Source: Apostichopus japonicus
Taxonomy: Eukaryota > Echinodermata > Holothuroidea > Aspidochirotida > Stichopodidae
DNA length: 64,000 nucleotides
Reading direction: 5' to 3'
Assembly: GCF_037975245.1 (NCBI RefSeq)
Contig: NC_092567.1
Coordinates: forward strand, 25,412,876 to 25,476,875
The translations under genes were made by a program, and so were the position numbers. Every line of letters starts with the position of its first letter. Position 1 is the first letter of the stretch. The notes beneath the pieces were generated by a model. The model was not told the origin of the DNA and made no database searches. It worked only from the letters and a program-made list of their open reading frames with translations. Below are positions 42,901 through 54,375 of this stretch, in pieces.

Positions 42901-43877
42901 TATGAACCTCTCGATTTGGAGAATGTATATAAAATAGTGGTGCAGTCATACCTCATTGAGGGTGGGGATGGATACACCATGATAGCCGAGAATATGATAA
43001 GTCATAAAACGGGTAAGAAAAACTAAAAGCTCATCATATTGGCCACAAATATGCAGAAAGTGAAATATTGGTCCCTTGTGTTACAAAAAACAAGGTAACT
43101 ACCACCCTCATTGTATTATTCCTCACTGGAACATTTAATTGTCTAAAAGTTAATACTTAAACACTTCTAAATCTCTGAAAGTAATTGTCTTAAAATTAAT
43201 ACTTAAACACTTCTAAATCTCTGAAAGTAATTTGGTGATGCAAAACTACAAGGAAAGAACTTTCAACAATACTAATGAACTTTAACAATTAACTTGACTT
43301 TTATTCCACTATCCTCAAGTTACTAATCTTAGTTCAATTTACATTGCTTTACGTTTGGCTCGGAGGGGGGGGGGGGGTTGGAGGCGGAAAGGTGAGTTTG
43401 CTCAGGACACATTTGACCACATTTTATTGTGTGAACTATCAATCCAATACTTAAACGGGTCTTCGAATTGGTATATTTTTATTGATAATGAGTACAATGT
43501 GTTCACAACTTACCATCGGTCTCATCTGCGCTCCGTTTTAGAAACTAGGCTTTTGTTGTTCAATGTAAAATAATTATTACATGTAAAATAATGCTTCCGC
43601 CATTCTATCCCCAACCCCCTCTGCACCGCCAAAAGAAATCATAAAACATTTGAACTCACTTCAAAATGTGATTAAAATTTGCTATCAAATGTCGTTTATT
43701 TTCTCAGGACGAAAAGACTCCGAAATTATGTCCAGTTATCTGGAACAGCATTCACCAGTCGCTCCTCGTTTGGAAGGCCGTATTATCATCATCGGGGAAA
43801 CTAGTACAGCGCCCTCTCTCAGAGTACAACGTATTATCATTATGCTACTTTTCGTCATCCAATGGTTTATAAATTAA
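36973..43877 (+). CDS. CD73-like 5'-nucleotidase family protein, tandem copy B (8 exons)
   Basis: Exons: 36973-37308, 37690-37903, 39532-39717, 40751-40948, 41307-41555, 42115-42270, 42812-43012 and 43708-43877; 1710 bases, 569 aa. Exons 1, 2, 3, 6 and 7 have exactly the same lengths as in copy A, and all phases agree. A signal peptide (MELAAFLHYLIVLVHVVIVT) is followed by DLTIMHTNHIQAHFEEF. LLDGGDHFQGTQW, PSNHEFD, CRANECNLGN, SSGGLR, MPFSDTV and IEGGDGY are present. The end has GETSTAP and a hydrophobic tail, fitting a GPI signal. CD73 Asp36, His38, His220 and His243 align with H31, Q33, a Thr (LGTSG) and an Asp (GADHHQF), so four of six metal ligands differ. Asp85, Asn117, His118 and Asp121 are kept. 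The substrate-loop Asn390 aligns with Ser. This copy departs from the enzyme consensus more than copy A. Exon 4 ends in GTTCGT, an unusual donor. A poly(A) signal candidate is at 43937-43942. Confidence 0.92.
38805..39166. mobile_element. TTAA-type (piggyBac-like) MITE in intron 2 of copy B
   Basis: 362-bp element between two TTAA sites (38801-38804 and 39167-39170). Inverted ends are AGGGAGTGAAGACTCGC and GCGAATCTTCACTCCCT, 17 bp with one mismatch. The TTAA duplication fits piggyBac-type insertion. No transposase is encoded. Confidence 0.8.
40059..40357 (-). mobile_element. hAT-type MITE (family 2, copy 2), in intron 3 of copy B
   Basis: 299-bp element, inverted relative to the one at 6080. 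Ends CAGGCACGTAGCCAGG and CTTGGCTACGCACCTG, flanked by CCTGTTTC (40051-40058) and CCTGTTCC (40358-40365), a 7/8 match to an 8-bp duplication. It shares the AGATCGCTGGAAATGGCACT and ACTATCTAAGCGTAGCGCCA blocks with the 6080 copy, in reverse. Confidence 0.85.
41006..41182. repeat. Two-copy tandem repeat in intron 4 of copy B
   Basis: Two copies of an 87-88-bp unit containing ATGGGGCCAC, AAAGTCCT, ATCC(A/G)TCTGTGAA and CAGCAGGCCCTCCTCTGATA. Confidence 0.85.
42357..42517 (+). pseudogene. Decayed extra copy of exon 6 in intron 6 of copy B
   Basis: Follows the real exon 6 (42115-42270) by about 90 bases and matches it along its length. An acceptor-like ACAG is followed by GTGACATTAA, then GGTGACGTCATGACC, GTAGATTTAATCGGGTTGA (against GTTGACCTAGTCGAGTTGA) and TCTGTGGAAGAATATGAT (against TCCGTCGAGGAATATGAT). 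A CAGTATTC end matches CAGTATTCAG. In-frame TAA and TGA stops near the start and a replaced middle portion show it is dead. It is best read as a relic of an exon duplication. Confidence 0.75.
42554..42605 (+). pseudogene. Possible second exon-6 fragment
   Basis: TTCAGGTGACGTAATGTCAC followed by CATCATGCTTCCTT resembles the start of exon 6 (TTCAGGTGAAAT..., ACCATCATACCTT in copy A). It is short and could be chance or part of the neighbouring relic. Confidence 0.35.
43137..43236. repeat. Two-copy tandem repeat in intron 7 of copy B
   Basis: Two near-identical copies of a roughly 47-bp unit with AATACTTAAACACTTCTAAA and CTCTGAAAGTAATT. Confidence 0.9.
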
Positions 43878-44814
43878 TCTGACTAAATTAAGGCAAAAAC
43901 ATCATCTCGTTCACTTCTTTTCCAAATTTTACTGAAAATAAACTGATATGTAAATCTATTTGATTGCCCAGTGGATCGCCTGCCTCATCCCCGCCGCTCC
44001 TCTACTCGAAGAAAAAGGTAATGCTCAGTGACACTATTTTTAGTCCTTTTGAGTCGAAGTTACTTCCACATGAAGTGCATGGATAATTTGTTACGGTTGT
44101 AAACATCACGACTTTTGGAGAGCCACATTAATATAATTTGCGAAACCGCGTTGTAGAATCTTTATGATCACGGTACCTTTTAATATTCGTAATAGCGCCA
44201 TCAAAAAATGGACGACAAAAATTGTGCGAAGCTTCACTATACAAAGGCCGCTTAGTGTACAGTATCATTTGTGTAGGCATATGAAATATTTTCTGTTATT
44301 TGGAAATTTCTTTCGTTATCACTCGTGTTTGTTTGTTTAGAAAAGGGCGAGAACAGATCAAGATAAACGAACAATTTTAAAGTATTTTTATTTTTATTTC
44401 TGTTTCTATTGTATTCTTTGAATGTTTCCTTGATTAGAATGATGGCAGCTGCCATCCCTTGCCTCCCTCCAGAGATGACTCACCACATAGTACTAAGAAC
44501 GTGTAACAATACATTGGGAACTTGGCCCAACCACCCATGAAATCGTGCAGACGCCACTGGGCGGAAAATTGTTAGGGTCCTAATTTGTTTCGGACCATAA
44601 TTTTTAGGGCTGTGTTTTTGGTTTATAGTCTTGTATCATGGTCGTCGATGTATGTACCTTTTGATTTTCCTTTATATACCTCCTTTATTGCAACTAATAT
44701 AACTGAAACATTTTACTGGTTTTTTCTCTTCCCGTTAGTATGTACCTATCGATTTTCATGTTTATATCTTTTTCGTGCAAATATACAAAAGAAAATTGCG
44801 CTGCGGCCGCTTGC

Positions 44815-45110
44815 AGTATTCTTTTTGGTCCCAAAGTTTGGTCCAAAGACTTTTTGTCCACAAAATTTGGGGTACAAACAAATTTCGGGTCACAAGCAAT
44901 TTTTGGTCACAAGCACTGTCTGGGTCACAACAAAGTTTGGGGGAAAAAACAGCTTTTGGGTCCCATTTTTGGGGGGGGGGGTGGGGTGGGGGGAGGAAAG
45001 TTTGATCCCCAAAAAATTGGGCCAAAAAAATTTTGGTCACAAAAATATTGGGGTCTGAAACTTGTTTCCTTGGTACAAACGAATTTTTGGATAAAACAAA
45101 ATTGTCCCGA
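44815..45110. repeat. Degenerate short-word repeat rich in TTTGGGTCACAA
   Basis: A loose series of roughly 15-30-bp units of the form (A)n-TTTTGG-GTCACAA/GTACAAAC, interrupted by a G run at 44970-44995. It looks like a decayed minisatellite. Confidence 0.55.
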
Positions 45111-45509
45111 ATAATATCTTCTTGTCGGAACAGAGACTTCGGAACATAAAGATGTAACCGTTAAAGTACCGTCTTGTATGAGCTTGAGTCTAGGAGTGTA
45201 CGTCACACTGCACCTTTTGTGCTAGCCTGAACATTGGCCTAAGTTTACGCGCGCAAATATTTACTACTTCAAAGAACACCGACTCTACGTTGCGTTTACC
45301 AGTCTTCCGGGGACCGGAAAGCTCAACTCTTCGAACAAAGGCCAGGTGCACAATTGCCTACGTCATATAACCAGGATTTCCCGGCAACGAATTGCAGCAT
45401 TACTTCAAGTTTAAACAGTTAATACAGCGTAACGAATAGCTTTCAAAAGTTGAAATACTACGCAAGTTCGGTTACAATATTCAATTTGGTTTATTTAATG
45501 CTGGTCACC

Positions 45510-45665
45510 TAATAATAACAATCTAAACATTAGATCTCAGATAATATAAACAGTCTGTCTTTCCCAAGGAAAGGGTTTGGATTGTTTCAATACATACAAT
45601 TGTGTGTTTCACATATTAATCAAATTTATTGTTATATTTTTGTTTTCGATTAATCAAGTGAAGTT
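45510..45665 (+). repeat. Duplicated 3' flank, copy B side
   Basis: Counterpart of 34296-34450. It lies 1.6 kb after the copy B stop, against 0.6 kb for copy A, so roughly 1 kb was gained on this side or lost on the other. Confidence 0.65.
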
Positions 45666-46829
45666 TATACCTTATTATACACACTATTGATACGGTTTCA
45701 GTTAAAGTAACATATTAATTTTAGCCACCCAGAACTACTGAAAGGTCTTACACAGTCACGACAAACAGACAATAAACCTAAACTGTCTCATCATTAAATG
45801 ACTGCAATTTACGTGAATAATTTGTTGCCAACCGTTATTCTCATACTGGAATTTTAAGTAGGCCTACATTACCGTTGTAGAAATTGTACACAAGCAGACC
45901 GGGCCAGGTTTCAAGTAAAGCCGGGAACTATGATGGTATTATGGTATGAATAGTAATTAATTTTTATGTTCATAATAAAGACCTATTTATGTTATGTACA
46001 AAAACAAGACTTCAACAATGTGCTCTGACGAAATATTTTTTTCAGGCGGACTGACATGCATGGCTGTCGACGCCATTGTACACAAGAATCGCCCGATGTG
46101 AAATAATATAAGAGATATGACGAAATTGAACTTTGAACGTTTAATGCGTGATTACACTAACGTCTAGGCATATGTCAATATCTATATACTCACAACAATC
46201 GATGCTGCAACCGTGTATATACGTCTATACATCTAGTTTGCAACCACGACGCCATCTTGTAATGTTTTCAAGTTTGAATCTTATGGAAACCGGTAGCGGG
46301 ACTCGTAATTTGTAGAGATATTCGTGGCAATTGAAAAATACTTTATATTTTGAAACAGTTGTCGTTGAGGTAAGAGAACATTTCTGTTTTCTATGTTTAA
46401 GTTAACAGCTACACTATTTATTAGCTAAAATTTGGGATTGATAATAAGAGATAAAGCACATGGAAACAAATAAAGGCGACAAACGATTTTTTTTTTTTTT
46501 TGCCATTTCATTTATTCACGATACATATATATGGCACACAGTTTGTAGATATTCTGTAACTAATGTTTCTAAATGCTTCTGTAATATACAAACTGAACAT
46601 ATTTGTACGGAAATAAGAGTAATTCTATTGTCTTACCATAAACTAAATGTTTCTTTATTCGAAAGCTATTTTCCGTTTCTTTGAGGACTCTTCCACCTTA
46701 AACATAATTTGAAATTTGCTGTACAAAAATGGTGATAGATCTTTCATGTTAGTGCAAAAGATATGATATTACAGAGAATAATACAGTTCTCACAAACTCC
46801 AAGGAAAACTTGTGTGAAGCAAAACGCTT

Positions 46830-49060
46830 TCTCTATTCTAAGGACAAAAACGTTCAGCAAAAAAGTTTTTAAACAAATCTGAATTTACATCACACAAAAT
46901 TGTCAGCTGAACAACAACTGAACTGTGAAGGCTTGCTCACTACTGAGGAATGCAGCGATGCGCTTCAACTATGTCTTTGAATAAAGCACCTTGCCCAGAA
47001 GGCCTTGTCTAATTTTATCTACATTTTGGGATGATGAAGGACTAATCGTGAATTCCTTGAATGTTGAATTCCAAAGGAGTTTTGTGTCTGAGCAAACAAT
47101 TCATTGATATCAAATCCTTCTAAAGATTATAGGTATCTGAAGAATTGGAGACCTTTTGCCTTGCTGAGTACGTATTACAAGATTGCCTATGAGTGTATTG
47201 CTTCCAATATGACAAAGGTTTTGCCTCACATGACAAGTCATGAACAATCCGACTTCTTGAAATGGCGCCTTATAAGCGAGAATATTAGATAAGTTCTTGA
47301 CCTCATCTGCTATTGTGAAAAAATATTCAATTGAACGAGCTTCTATATTCGTAGATTATCAAAAAGCATTTGATTGTCTACATTAGGGCTTTATCCAAAA
47401 TTATCTGCTCTATTTATAATTTTGGACCAGACGTTAAGTATTGGATCAAATTAGTGTATATAAATGTTTGTTCTTGTGTCACAACAATTATTTTAGGCCC
47501 TCCTTGTGCGTTCGTCAAAGGTGCCCTCTAAGCCTGTATCCCTTCATCACTTGTACGGGATGTCTACTTCTATAAATTATATTTCAGTTCAAGGCATTTC
47601 TCTCTCTAGCGTTACTGTTAAATATCACAGTATGCAGACGACACCGTCATAATAACAGATCGTTCTGAAAGTTTCATTCAGGACATTTTCAATGTATTAA
47701 AAAGGTTTCCTCAGCCTGATGTCAGAAGGTGATGTCTGAAGGTGAACTTACAATAGTCACATTTGTTCCCGCTTGGACCCCTTGCACCCAACTATCTAGA
47801 GTTACATTACTAACTTTAACGTTAGTGTTTACAGTGATTCTATTTAGCATGGAGAATTTCATTCACAATCATGAAGGGGATTTTCCCGTCTAATTAGGCT
47901 CCAACCTCAAGAGGATAAATGGTCTCCTTCATAGTCTTCACGTGATCTAACTCCTTCAGGAAAAATTTTAATGATAAAGATGTTTGCAATCTCTCAAGTT
48001 GTATACCTCCTTACTTTATTACCTGCCCCTCCTGGTCATTTTCTAAAATCTTTAAAAAGGTTCGTTTTCAATTTTATCTGGAGTAATAAACTGCGTGATA
48101 AAGTTAAACAAACTGTTTTATGTAACTCTAAGAGTAATGGAGGTTTGAGTATGATAGACATTGCAACGTTCGATTAAAGTCTCAAAACAACAGGCAGGCT
48201 AACATTTCCAGGGATGATCATTATAGACCATGGAAAGCTCTCTTTTGGGGTATTTTCTAAAAGAAGTACGGCGGTAACTTAATGTTTAAAGTTAATTTTG
48301 CAAAAAGATGACATAAAACCTTCAAATACGTTATTGAACCAGGTATGTGATGCCTGGTCATGTTTTATTGTGGTTAACCTTGAAAAAGATTATGGTAGCT
48401 AATATGTTTCAGACAACTCCTTTATTAAAATTATAAGCAAAGTAACTTGAACATTCAAAATTTAAAAGTTCACTTCTGTCCATATGTCAAAGAGTCCTCT
48501 TACCTTTATAGAACCTTATTGAGAGTTAAAGTTTCTAAGCCTTGCCACATTTTAAAATGGAAGCAAAATTATACAAATATCACATGATGCTGGAACAAGC
48601 ATATTACATTTTTTCGCTTCCGTACATAGCTACAAGAGAAGCAAAGATTCACATTCGCTTCTTGCATAGGATACTAGAAGTGAATAATTGCTTGTGTAAA
48701 TTGAATATCAAAGATTCTTCTCATTGAACGTTTGGTAATGATAATGAGGAGACATTGTAGATCACATATTCTGGGTTTGTCCTCATGGTTATCTATTTTG
48801 GAAGGAAATATTTAAGACTGCTTGAGATTAAATTATAATCTAACACAGTACAACATTCACTTTGGTGTTATTGAAGATATTAAACACCCTATTAATTTTT
48901 TTCATGCTCCACGCGAAAAACGATATCTACAATACCATATATGAAACCTTATCAACAAACGAATTTGCAAGTTAGAGATAAAGCTCGATCATTTGAAGAT
49001 TACTTGTTATTTTAAACTGGCAACACTTGAAATTATACCATTTTCAAATTGCCTCATGTA
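46830..49060 (+). mobile_element. Decayed Tx1/L1-like LINE, second ORF region
   Basis: Pieces of a reverse-transcriptase ORF appear in order but in different frames. They are CEGLLTTEECSDAL near 46926 and NWRPFALLSTYYKI with a degenerate QSDFLKWRLISENIR motif at 47140-47292. FGPDVKYWIKLVY follows near 47430, then a YADDTV-like site near 47630. ISQVVYLLTLLPAPPGHFLK, FNFIWSNK and NGGLSMIDI are at 47987-48170, and a C-terminal part lies at 48542-48727. The FNFIW and GGL.MID words are typical of the Tx1/L1 group in aquatic animals. Several frame changes and stops separate the pieces and the 5' part is missing, so it is an old dead copy. Confidence 0.85.
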
Positions 49061-49588
49061 GAACTATATTATGCCACATTCATCTCTCACCAACCGTAAA
49101 AGACCTTTGGATGTGTTTTTGTCGATATCAAAATGAAAGTAAACAAGTTAAGTTGTTTGCCTCAATATCGTAGCTGGGTTTATACAAACAATATATATTC
49201 CATGGCCTTCATTGTGTGCTAAGTTTATGGCTCAGTGTCATATTGAAGGATATGTCATCTTCACTGCGCCGATTGTACCAATTGGAAATAACCCACGGCC
49301 ACAATGACGATAATACAAACATTTTTAAATATGCTAAAATGGTCACAATAATTGTTCTATTAAACATAAAATATAGCTTGCCATGAAACTTTTTTCTCTG
49401 ACAACCTTCATTTTTACAACTTTCGTGGTAATATAAATTGAGGAAAGCAGTAACAGCTCAAGAGATGCAGCGCTCCCTTTAAAATAACATTTACAAATAT
49501 TCGTCAGAGCAATATATGTGCTGTATTCATTGTTTTCCTTTCCTTTTTCTTTTGAGGACCCTCAATTAAACACCTACGTTCTAGAACA
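49061..49588. other. Spacer upstream of the Ig-NACHT gene
   Basis: AT-rich, with no coding signal. The promoter and 5' UTR of the gene starting at 49589 should lie here; I see no clear core-promoter element. Confidence 0.4.
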
Positions 49589-52500
49589 ATGGCGAAGACA
49601 TTGTTCCACATGATGGTCGCTTTATTGTGTATTTCCTGTGGTAAGTCGATAGTGGTTCTGTATCTGTGTCTCTGTGTGAAACTTCTCATAGGCCCAACGG
49701 TTTCAGTGTCGTTTGTAAGCCTTGCTTGGAAGTCCGTAGGATTCTTGGAGATAAATATCGTTATGGGGTCAACATCTGTCTGATTCGGATCTTTGACCAG
49801 CCTGATGGGAGATGGGTCAGGGGTGGGCTATAACCACAGGCCCTGGGTATATTTGGTGGCTGAAAAAAATCCAGGGGCCGCGAAAATAGGGGATAAATGG
49901 GATATGTCCAAAGAGGGGTCCCCGGGGCACAGAGGGTCACCATGGGGCTTAGGGAATATGTGATGCTATATATCATAATGGTTAATACTATGCAACTTGA
50001 GGATCATATATTGATCTAAATATAATTAAAAAACTAGATATCAATGCCTGATTGCTCTGCATACTTCACTGGAGCACTTTTATGCATTTTGCCACTGAAG
50101 AATTATTTAACACAACGAACCACGTGTATTATTTTCCATGAATTCCCTTTTATTTTCTTGTCTGTCTGCAGGTGTCAGTTATTCCGATGTTTGTAATTCT
50201 CCACAATATCTTGAAATTGGAACAGAAGGAACAATCCAGTGTTATTTTCCCAGTGACTTCCTATCCGTCCATTGGTATAATACCACGGATTTCAACAACG
50301 AGGAGCCAGTGTTAAATTATCGAGATTCAGAGAAAAGTGGCAAAGGGTTCACTTCTGGAGAGTTCGATATTCATCCAAACGGATCACTTATAATAAACAA
50401 TGTGACATTGCAACACGGCAATTCGTTTGGCGCCACATTATTTTTGTCCAGAACTAAAATTCCCGATACGTGGGTTATTGAAGTGCAAGTTATTAGTAAG
50501 TTCATTGTTTGGATTTATTTTACGGTTCTGTTTTATAAATTTGTTTTGTTCATGTACTTTCCTTTAATTTTAAGTATTGAACCATCCGCAGTTATTTTCA
50601 CAAATATAGCTTACTTATAAATTGGCAGGAGAATATTAAGATCTATGTAAAATATAGATTTGTTATGTTAGCATAAAACAGGAAGTTGAGCACCGACATA
50701 ACCACGGTGGCTAGAATCAAATAAATACAATATTCCAGAGTAAAAGGTGATTCGAGACCAGCAGGGCAAAACCCCTGGCGTATAATAGCTTGTAGTTAGC
50801 TATACGTTCATACATATGAACCTGTTCGATGAAGTGATTCTGCGATAAAATCCTGCACTAGCTGTTTGCTACCACTTCGTACTCGTCAGTCACACGATAG
50901 AAAAAATACTCCTCTCATTAAAGAGATTCTACTATGCAGTAATGAAAATATTGTAAGGTGTTTACAATTGTAATGGTTTAAAAATGTTTAAGATAAATAC
51001 CCACTTCATCGATAATTTTAAATATGATCATTTATCATACATCACTGTCAACTAAAATTTACAACAATTTACTACAATTTCTTTCTCCCATGTATAGAGA
51101 GGCCTCATCACCATTTTCCTCTGATAAACGGAACACCCGCAATTGGTGAGGCTGTCTTCCTCACAGAAATAGAGCACATTACAAAATTGACATGCCTCGT
51201 TGAACATTCTCGACCATTAATCCCATTGGAATGGAAAATAAGAGCAGGTGGAAGAGACAAACCTATCACATACACCAATAGCTCAGATGTGAAGTATTCG
51301 TTATATTCATCGACTGCGTCGGTAGAATATTCCTTCCAGGGCCAAGATTACCTGGCAATTCTTGCTTGTAGAGCTTTAGACGACCCGTTGACACTTCTAA
51401 AACGAGACGAGTCACTTTTGGTAGTTCAAAACAAAAACATGGATATAACTAACGCCCCGCAGAAACATTCACCTGTCGAAAAGGGCACTAGCTTATATTT
51501 AGAATGCTCGATTGATGTCGAAACAGCAGTCTGGAAGAAAAGAGATTCGAAAAGCACTTACCATGACGTTGCGGTTTTTGTGAAAGATGTTATAATAAAT
51601 GTATTCATGGAAAGTGTGACTGTCAACAATAACGGATCCCTGACCATACCGGATGTGAAGATACACCACGATGGTCTTTATGTGTGCATACATGAAGGTG
51701 GTGAAGAAATCAAAGTTCACAATGTCACTGTGATTGGTAAGCTGTAGTATAATCACTAAGTAGTTCTGAGAAAGGTAACTATTCTTCATGTCGTGTAAAT
51801 ATTGTTGAAAGGATGTAGTACTGAGTTCACTTGTTGTATACATCCTTCGAGTCGTGTATGTACAATATATACGCGGCAGAAATTTACATTGATGACATCT
51901 TGGTGTGCATAAAATAGATTAGAACTTTCATCCATTTTTCAATTATATACAAACATTTTGAATGATATTTAAAGTGAAATTTCTGAAAGTTCAACTTAAG
52001 AAAACAGTCAGAGAATACGTTTCGTACATTACTCCCGTTGATCCCAGCAGAGATTACACTGAACTATATCGTCGTTGTTCATTCGAAGGTATAAGTTTGC
52101 AAACATATAGTTTTAATTTATTTTCACATGATGTCCAAGGTTTATTCTCATGCGAAAATCAATGACTTTTGGCTTGAAACCTTAAACAGTTAAAAGATAT
52201 TGATTCTCCTTACTTCCCATTTACTTCCCCACAGTTCCAAACTGTCTCCCACTTTACAACCTCTTTATCGTATTACTAAACAACATGGTACAAACTTTAC
52301 CTGCACAATCATATATTTTCTCGACCTTTACTCCTAATAATAGATACACAATGCTGTACTCCCTAGTGTACGCAATAATTCTACATTTTCTTCATTCACT
52401 GATTCATTGCTTCTTCTTTTTGCAGTGCTTCCCACCCCTTCTTATCCTGTCGTAGAAAGATGCAACCATGACAAGTACTGCGTTTTGGAGGGTAAAAACG

Positions 52501-54307
52501 ACGGAGAACTTTTATGCAGAGTAAATTCGATACTACCCGTGATTCGCTTAGAATGGAGAGCCTATGACAGTCCCGAGATGATTACATTTTCCAACCAAAC
52601 AATCACGATAGAAGAAAATGGCGATCTTTACGATATATATCTCAGAGCCAACTATCAAATTCAATCAGAGTTTAGCAATAAGCAAATCACATTGGAGTGC
52701 TTTGCTACAGGAGAAAATTCTACTTACTTCGATCTGAACACTAAAATAGACCTGTTCCTTACCGATTGTAAGTCACGCTATTCTACATTACAGTATAGTT
52801 CTGACTCAAATATTGAAGTAAAGAAATTAATATTATTTATTGAAATGAATTGAATCATTTTCAGTGTGAAATCTTAAGGCTTGCCTCATCGCGTCCTTGA
52901 ATTTGAAAACACTCTTTAAGATTAAGACTTTTTTTCTAATCTACACTAACTCGCTACAAGCTGCTATCAGCAGCCGCACACAATATTACACTTTATTAGT
53001 TCATAGATTGCGACGTGGTATCAACATCAATATGTCTTGCCATAGTAACCTTAAGTAAGAATATTCCACGACTTGTGGAATCCTGTTGCAATACTGTACT
53101 TAAGTCAAAATAAATTTCTTGCGTTTAGATTCATGATTGTTTTCTAACTTTGCATGTTAGTTCACTAAGTTAAAACCCAATGTTCGTACTAAAGTTTTTT
53201 TTTTGCACGTTAAATTCCTTTATTTACGTCATACTACGAGATCAATATAATTTTATATATTCATGGGAACTACTTTGATCTGCGAACGTAAGTATGCAAA
53301 GTATGGCGGACAGGAAACTCGACATGCGCCAGAAGGTGGAGACGGACCATGCGTCTCCATTAGTCACGAATGAGAGAGACGTGACTCCCTATTTAATACC
53401 GTAACATGTTATAACATACTACCTCATTCATAAAATCAAATTCAATGTTAACTAAAATGATACTTTTTGCAAACATGATGTAACTTCACCCATGTAAAAA
53501 CATAATCTAATGTACAGAATGTATTTCAGCTATCCACAGTTTCTCAATTGTTTCTTGATAGTGTTAATTGAAGGCAGGAAAGTAGTTACTTTCAGCTCCA
53601 TATCTGTTGCAGTCGTATTGGTTATAGCAGTGATTTTTATTATCATTTTCTATTGTGGTAAGTAATGGCCTTTAGTTGACACTGTTATTTACGTACGCGT
53701 TGAAGTATAGTACATATGTTATATTGCACAAGAATTTCAATCATCACGTCATGTTATTTGCTTTCCGAACATAGCTGTATACCTCTCAATTCAATAAATT
53801 TTTTTAATGTTTCTACAATCACTTCACAAGTCCCAGTTCCGACAAGTCTCCTCTCGAGAGTTACTAACACAACAATATAATGTTCTTTCTGTCTTCTGTA
53901 AAGGATTAACCGACCATCGAACGTTGTCTTATCTTACTATATATATAATCATGTCATTTGCTGATTTTTGGAACAGACGTACCCATAGTAAATACACCGT
54001 CCTTCTTTACTTATGTACACAAATAAGGATACTTATATGAGGACCAATACTCAAACTATTGGTTGTTTATCATTCCAGATGGATTTATGGCTCCCATGCA
54101 TTACACATACAGTAGTAAAATGTTAGAATTGTCTTCATTTCATTATATTTACCAAAATGCTAAACCTCAGTTCTGGGTTCGTTTCTTTGATAAACATATC
54201 AAAACTGCAGGGTAATATTTGGTAAACAGTTGATGTTGTTTGACAAAATTTACGAAAACAATCATCGAATATCCTATACGCTATCAATTTCATAAGGATA
54301 TTTAGTG

Positions 54308-54375
<68 letters not shown>

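Larger units (their letters stand above)
43878..46830. other. Gene-free stretch downstream of copy B
   Basis: Includes the duplicated 3' flank (45510-45665) and the odd GGTCACAA-rich stretch at 44815-45110. The 157-aa frame at 44585-45058 runs through that low-complexity sequence and is not a convincing gene. A T run lies at 46485-46501. Confidence 0.45.

Noticed and set aside
44585-45058. 157-aa plus-strand open frame
   Set aside because: Runs through degenerate repeat and a G run; the alternative frames are open as well, typical of low complexity.
51962-52165. 67-aa frame between Ig exons 3 and 4
   Set aside because: The flanking exons join in phase without it and it has no Ig signature.
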